Origin: Mesotaenium endlicherianum
Taxonomy: Eukaryota; Streptophyta; Zygnematophyceae; Zygnematales; Mesotaeniaceae
DNA length: 26,007 nt
Direction of reading: 5' to 3'
Assembly: GCA_009602735.1 (NCBI GenBank)
Contig: WELA01002297.1
Coordinates: 153,861 to 179,867, forward strand
Shown here piece by piece: positions 20,653 through 26,007 of this stretch. Below the pieces are notes generated by a model. That model was not told where the DNA came from. It saw nothing but the letters and a program-made list of their open reading frames with translations, and searched no databases. Every line of letters starts with the position of its first letter. Position 1 is the first letter of the stretch. The position numbers and the translations under genes were made by a program.

Positions 20653-22634
20653 CTGCACAGATCAACATACTTTTCTCAGCAACTAAGCAGTATGTAACTA
20701 TTCAACACCATATTAATCACAATATAGAAGGCGTCTTGCACGCCCCGGACGACACGAACAGCAATTGCCCTCGCCTACAACACAAGGAACCAATAGCTAG
20801 CATACAACGCTCTCCACGTAGGCCAGTTCACACTACAAAAACCCCTGCTATGTTTGCAACACATTCGGTTGGCAGCCGGCTATCGACAGCAGCAATTAAG
20901 CACAGGTTGTCTCCAGCTGACACAGCACCAGCTTGCTTTAGTCGACGGAGCTGACAGCTTGCTTATGCACGCCACTAACAGCACCTCACACCCACTGCTA
21001 CAGTCGAGAACATGCATCTCACAGCCAGCTGTGGTCAAGAGCATTATCAGGCTAGCGGTACACTGTTTGCCCACCAGCTGTCATCAACAACGCCCACCAA
21101 CGCTCATTGCTACTAGCTACTATAGTGCCCACTTCTCAATTGCGTTGAGTGCATCGCGAGGCAAGCGTACAAGGTGGTAACATTCCACGCGGAGCAAGCT
21201 CTAGACGCGAGCCCATAGTGTTAATTCTCAGAAGCATACTTGAGCTACGACACCCGCGCAACTTATATGTGCATGTTATGTGCGCGTTATAACCTGGGAT
21301 GCTACAGAACCAACTGAAAATGGCCCTTAAAGAATATACACGAGGTCTGAGGAGCTTCTGTTAAAACGACTCGTATCCCCCGTCAGCATGCAGCTTTTCC
21401 TTGCTATATATAGACAGAAAATTGAACCCGAGGGAGAATATAAGCAAAGCCTTAAAAATGAGAGAGATTGCGGGCAAGGGGAAGACAGATGAGACACACC
21501 TTTTACTCCAGCTGCGGAGAAATGACAGAAGTATATCACGTGTTCCTTACATGCCATACAGGCTTCACTATATCGACTCGATTTTGAGGGAAGTCAAAAT
21601 TGGGAGCAGCATGCACAGCTCCTTGTATGAGCATGCAGATTCACTTCAGGTGGGCAGACGCTATATGAATTCCGTTACTACGGGGTCGGGAATTAAGGGG
21701 AAACAAAGGGGCTCAATGCTCAACTTTGTGCTTCCCCGGGCCGGGCTCGCAGTGCTATATTTCCACCCAGAGGCACAATTGTAATTGTGATCTCTGTTCA
21801 TGCAGCAGCTTTTCAGTGTGTTTGCTACACTGCTCCAGAGCTGCTCCAGAGCTGCTCCAGAGCACTCCATAGTGCTCCAGAGTCCAGCCCCCTCACGCTT
21901 ACTTGACACGTGAATGTCTGAAGGATCTTAAAAGCCGCGACTGTCGGTGACTCACGAGTCACGAGCGTGACCTCGCTTGCACCGGCTTGCATGGAGCTTG
22001 CACGGGGTGGACTGGTCGTCGCAAGATGCATGCTGAGGCAGAAGCTTCAAGGGGGGCCCTGACGGCCACTTTCGATTGCTTCCGACGAGGCAATCATATC
22101 ACAATGCACATTCGTGCCTCCATTTCTTTCCCCATACCTTTGGTGACCTCTGCTCTGGCCCTCGTGTCTGGACTTTGCATGCGTCTGCATACCTCACAGC
22201 TGTTTCGTCATCAGGATAGGCGCTTTGGCAGCTGACCTGCTTGTGCAAGCTACTTTGCTAACGACTCATTAATGCACATGAACTGGACGAAATAGAACCG
22301 CATTTCATCTTCCATGTGTTCGGCCGCTGATATCTGGTAGAGCTCGAGTCCTCTTGTATGCGATAGGCGTAGGGAGTCTATATCAGCTAATATGTCGGGG
22401 CGAAAAGTGGAGCCTGCATTTATCGAGCTCTCATTTGATACTAATGATTCGTTAATCGATGAAAAAAAGGTACCCTGACCCTTCCGAGCACACGCCTTCG
22501 CCTAAGACGGCAGACTTCAGATCCTTCAACCCATCTTCTGCTCGCAACAATGTGTTATTTCGACAAAGGAACCGAAATGGTCGATATATGTTGCGCTGGT
22601 GCATTTAGTAGGCATCTCCAGCTGTAATCTTAAG
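20653..22634. other. Intergenic region, nothing firm
   Basis: It lies between the minus-strand gene and the plus-strand SET gene and should hold divergent promoters and the missing 5' exons of both. Several frames are open for 70-130 codons (for example plus 21401-21784) but show no recognisable motif. It also contains an 11-bp tandem repeat at 21831-21883. Confidence 0.4.
21831..21883 (+). repeat. 11-bp tandem repeat (tgctccagagc)
   Basis: Three perfect units followed by a degenerate one and a final tgctccagag. Short; no function evident. Confidence 0.85.
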
Positions 22635-25600
22635 CCTGCGACACTCATTGATCTCTCTCGTGACATCTGGAAAGCGGGAATCCACGACGCTGAACGAGCA
22701 GCTTATGGAGCTCATGTGCAGGCAGTCCTGGACAGGCGCTGTCTCTCCCTGAGGCACGAGGTCACCGAGCTGACGGAGCTCGAGTCAACCACGGCCAAGC
22801 TCTTGGAAGCTGCTCGCATTCTGGAGCTGACAGAGGTACTCGTCACACGGATTGCTCTGTCACAGTCACTTTCTCTGCCCCTCTTTCGCATCAAACAACG
22901 CCACCGAGCGCGAGATGTACGCCGTCTCTTGCATGAATTGCAGTACACGCAGCACAAAGGAAGACACATTCTCTATTGAAGAGGGCCTGCTCTCTCCCCT
23001 TTTCTTCCACTCCCTCTCCCCCCATGGCCGGGAGTATGCTAGCAAGACGTTCAAATCTGCTGGCGGGGCTGAGGGTGCGGCAGACAGAGCTCTACTTCTT
23101 GGAGGAGGCAGAGGGGGGACCACACAGTCCGCGAAACGAGGCGCAGGCGCTCTTTGTTGTGCTGTCAGCCATACGCCAGCAGCTCCCCGCCGATCACCCA
23201 GCCGCTGCCAGCTGGCAAGCCTCTCTGCAGAGTACGCTGGATAGCCTGGGAGCCTCCGAGGAGGGGAGGGACAGTGTGGGGGAGGTGTGCACTGGGGAGG
23301 CGGAGCTGCGGCTGTGTGAGTGGGCCAAGGAGCAAGGCATCTGCAGCTCCGTCGTGCCAGCTGGTAGGTTTCTCACGCTCTAGGATGAGAGAATTTCTGT
23401 CACGGAGGCACAACATACACATACACTCACACATACACACTCACACGCAGGCACGCGCGCACATACACTCAGACAGACACACACACACACACACGCGCGC
23501 GCACGCACACACACACACGCACGCGCACGCACACACACTCGCGCATGCACATGCACACGCACACACAGACACATGCACACGCTCACTCTGCGAGACACAG
23601 GCTTGCCTCTTCCGGCTCCGCTCTCTCCTCCCCCCTCTCGCCTCGCTCCTCGCTCGTTCTCCCCCCCCTCCCACCTCCAATGCTGCGCTGCTGGGGCCCG
23701 CCTCTGCACACATGCGTAGGCAGCTCCCACCTTTCTTTCTTTCAGTCGTGAGCTGAGAGCAGACAGTAGCCCACAAGGGAGACCTTCTTGGGCAGGTACG
23801 GGTAGCAATGTGTCTGTATACTTAGAGATATATCTATATATATAGTTATATATATCTCTATATATATCTATCTATATGTATGTATCTATATGTATCTATC
23901 TATATGTGCGTATCTATATGTATCTATATATATCTGCGTGCGTATGTGCCTAGCCCTGCATGGCGTGAGGCTCTCCTCCCCTCTGCAGATACCACACGGA
24001 GCTCAAACGCTGCACAGCTGGAATTCACGTGCACGGAACCGGCGTGATGCTGACTTGGCGGAGGTGCAGCAGTCTGCCCTCTTGTCCTGCCCTGCGTCGG
24101 GCTCTCTCCAACTCGATATGCAATCGTCAGCTCTGTTCGGATCAGAGAGGAGGGAGGGACGAGCGCAGATCGTGAACGATCGCAGGATCCCATTCACGGG
24201 GGGAGGAGCTAGCTGGGACCGGTGGCCAGCAGATGTGCCGGCTAAGCTGCTGCTGCTGCTGCTGCTGCTGGTGGTGGTGGTGGTGGCGGCGGCGGGCGGG
24301 TGCAGACTTTGTGACAACGGGGCGGGGCGCGGCAGCGGCGCAGGCCATGGCTGCCGGCGACGTGGTGGTGCGCGTTCCCGAGAGGCTTCTCCTGTGCTCT
24401 CGAACGGCGCTTGCTTCCGACATCGTAACGCCCCGCCTCTCCTCCCGCACCCACCTCTCGGCCATGGCTCCCCTCGATCTCGTTTGCCCCCCTTCATCGC
24501 GCTGCCCCCATGCACGTGTTGCTGATTGTGTTGCTGCTGCTGCTGCTACTGCTGCTGGCAATGTCCCCCACTTGTCCGTGATTTGTTTGTTATGCTCGAC
24601 TGGGGGTGCTGCCACCCTTGCCTCACTCGTAGCTGGAGTACTTCTTCGAGGGCGGGGTCTCATGCTGCACACTCATGCACACACACACACACAAACACAC
24701 ATACGCAAGCGCACGCGCACGCGCGCACACAGGCACGCAAGTGTGCAATTGCACATGCTTGATGCGTGCGTGCCTGCGTGAGCACCGTGGTCCCGGAGAT
24801 GGATGGGGAGGGTGGGTGGAAGGGGCACCAGGAGCGGACGGGTGGGAGGGTGACCAGAGGGGAGGGAGAGTGGGCAGGGGTTTCGGGCTTTGGGGTTTTG
24901 GGGTTTTGGGGTTGATGGAATCGAGCGGTTGCGGGTGGCGGGGCTCAGGAGCGCAGGGCCCCCTGTTGAGCTCCATCAACGGCCTGGACGACGGCGCCCT
25001 CTCGCTCCTCTGGACCATGCGGGAGCGCCACCTGGCATCCTCACCCTTCGCCCCCTTCTTCGCCTCTCTCCCCGAGGCCTTCTCCACAGGTGAGGCGCGC
25101 TGCCAGCTGTCTCCGGCTCCGCCCCCTCCTGCATCCCGGTGTTCCCGGAGGAGGCACGAGTGGGGGGGAGCGAACGCGCAAGCAGGAGGGCAGGGGTCCT
25201 CTTCTTCTGGAAAGATGCTGACCCACAGCGGCCGAGCCCGCTCGGGCATGGGAATATGCGGGAGGGGCTTGGCAGGGCTGAGCATGGGGCCGGCGGCGCT
25301 GGCAGAGCTGCAGGGCACCCTGCTGCTGGAGGAGCTGCTCGCCTCCCGGCAGGTCTGCCGCTCGCTCCCCTCCCTTTCCCCGGCTGATGTGTCTGGTTCT
25401 TGCCCACCCTGGCCACTTGGTCCTCCTTCCTTCCTTCCTTCCACCTCTGAGAGACGGGCCTTGGCCAGCGTGTACTCCGGCCCTGGCAGCAAGCACTGCC
25501 TAGGTCTCAGCCGCTTCTCTCAATCTGAGCCTGACGCCGACATTCCGGGGGGCCCTGAGAGCCACCCCGCCCATAGGCTTCCAGGTTGCGCGGCTGCTGC

Positions 25601-25702
25601 CGCCGCCACTGCTGCTGCTGCCACCGCCGCTGCTGCTGAGGAGCTCATGTGTATGCTCGCCCTCCCCCCTCTTCGATGCCCTCTAAACCGCTTGGAGCTG
25701 GA

Positions 25703-25751
<49 letters not shown>

Positions 25752-25992
25752 GTGGTGGTGGTGGCGTCGGGGGCGCGGGCGCGGGCGGCGGCAGCACATG
25801 AGGCGGCAGTACGACGCGCTCTTCCCCGCACTCAGCCACGCGCACCCCGACGCGTTCCCGCCGGAGCGCTGCACCTGGGCGCACTTCATGTGGGCGGCGC
25901 AGCTGTGGTACTCACACGGGCTGCGCGTGCGCTTTCCCGACGGCCGCACGCAGGCCTGCCTCATCCCCATGGCCAACCTCCTCAACCACTCG
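22635..25992 (+). CDS. SET-domain protein, Rubisco LSMT-like class (3'-truncated by window; 5' exon missing)
   Basis: Exons: ?-22835, 23084-23363, 24306-24424, 24957-25089, 25276-25352 and 25795-25992. Phases 0, 1, 0, 1, 0 are all compatible. Exons 1-2 give a helical N-terminus (LELTE, then SPRNEAQALFVVLSAIRQQ, LCEWAKEQGI). Exon 3 gives TTGRGAAAAQAMAAGDVVVR, VPERLLL and TALASD, the SET-N part around the AdoMet-binding GxG. Exon 4 gives LDDGALSLLWTMRER and FFASLPEAFSTG. Exon 5 gives LAELQGTLLLEELLA. Exon 6 gives YDALFPAL, TWAHFMWAAQLWYS, FPDGRTQACLIPMANLLNHS, ending in the conserved NHS of SET-C. This order matches plant LSMT-like/SETD3-type protein-lysine methyltransferases; the substrate cannot be told. 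No in-frame ATG exists in exon 1, so the start is upstream; 22635 is only a possible acceptor point. The catalytic tyrosine and Rubisco-LSMT C-domain lie beyond the window. Confidence 0.8.
23408..23590 (+). repeat. (CA)n microsatellite in SET-gene intron
   Basis: Long imperfect CA/CG dinucleotide tract (acacac and cgcgca blocks) early in the intron 23364-24305. Confidence 0.95.
23819..23940. repeat. (TATC/TATA)n microsatellite
   Basis: AT-only tetranucleotide-type repeat (tatc, tatg, tata units) in the middle of the same intron. It can fold on itself. It is not a promoter TATA box. Confidence 0.9.
24247..24305 (+). repeat. (CTG)8-(GTG)n-(GCG)n tract ending at an acceptor
   Basis: Eight CTG, then GTG, then GCG triplets, then gggcgggtgcag, with the AG being the 3' splice site of SET exon 3. 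There is no pyrimidine tract. Confidence 0.9.
24675..24745 (+). repeat. (CA)n tract in SET-gene intron 24425-24956
   Basis: Imperfect CA/CG repeat (cacacacac and gcacgcgc blocks) in the middle of the intron. It is followed by TG-rich and G-rich sequence up to the acceptor. Confidence 0.9.
24888..24914 (+). repeat. GGGGTTTT repeat (interstitial telomere-like)
   Basis: TTTGGGG TTTTGGGG TTTTGGGG TT: three G4 runs separated by T4, about 45 bases before the acceptor of SET exon 4. With the G-rich surroundings it could form a G-quadruplex. Confidence 0.85.
25704..25794 (+). repeat. (CTG)15-(GTG)n-GC-rich tract ending at an acceptor
   Basis: Fifteen uninterrupted CTG (25704-25748), about five GTG, then ggcgtcgggggcgcgggc-type sequence to AG 25793-25794, the 3' splice site of SET exon 6. 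It has the same order of triplets as the tract at 24247-24305. Confidence 0.95.
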
Positions 25993-26007
25993 GTGACCTC
26001 CCCCCCC

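Noticed and set aside
23819-23940. TATA-box cluster or promoter
   Set aside because: It is a simple tetranucleotide repeat inside an intron of the SET gene.
24006-24193. Extra SET-gene exon in intron 23364-24305
   Set aside because: The frame is open but has no motif, and the direct junction 23363 to 24306 keeps phase and yields the expected order VVPAD then TTGRG of the SET start.
24623-25492. 289-codon minus-strand open frame
   Set aside because: It lies antisense to SET exons 4 and 5 and their introns. Its composition (Pro/Ser/Arg) is that of a shadow in GC-rich DNA, and the plus-strand exons carry clear family motifs.

Overview
This window is nuclear DNA from a eukaryote with many introns, most likely a green alga or other plant-lineage protist. 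The support is plant-type B12D/MLRQ-like and Rubisco-LSMT-like SET proteins, genes split by numerous GT-AG introns, strongly GC-biased third codon positions, and alternation between GC-rich blocks (about 1-2700, 14000-18400, 22700-26007) and AT-rich blocks. The species cannot be named from the sequence alone. Nothing suggests a prokaryote, organelle or virus.

Layout. (1) 384-2703, plus: the 3' end of a condensin I CAP-D2 (NCAPD2/CND1) gene, four exons. (2) 4120-9074, minus, convergent with it: a complete seven-exon gene for a small, probably mitochondrial, B12D/MLRQ-like protein whose single-TM module occurs twice, with introns at the same positions and phases in both copies. The first copy carries a one-base frame break. 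(3) 9075-13794: AT-richer intergenic DNA with short tandem repeats, an assembly N at 10629 and weak hints of decayed transposon coding. (4) 13795 to at least 19793, minus: a large multi-exon gene for an alpha-helical, possibly ARM/HEAT-like protein of unknown identity, with a Gln/Glu-rich segment. It contains a 1233-bp exact direct duplication joined by a single N, almost certainly two unmerged overlapping contig ends, and a 95-bp minisatellite between two exons. (5) 20111-20494: a nested inverted-repeat (foldback/MITE-like) element. (6) About 22635-25992, plus, running off the window: six exons of a SET-domain protein of the Rubisco LSMT-like class, ending at the conserved NHS motif.

The four main genes are unrelated housekeeping-type genes, so no operon-like logic is implied. 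The most interesting points are the exon-module duplication in the B12D-like gene, and a set of GC-rich introns that start C-rich and end G-rich (TG, CTG-GTG-GCG or GGGGTTTT tracts up to the acceptor AG). These lack a normal polypyrimidine tract and could fold end to end. All exon models were made by eye from splice consensus, reading phase and remembered family similarity.
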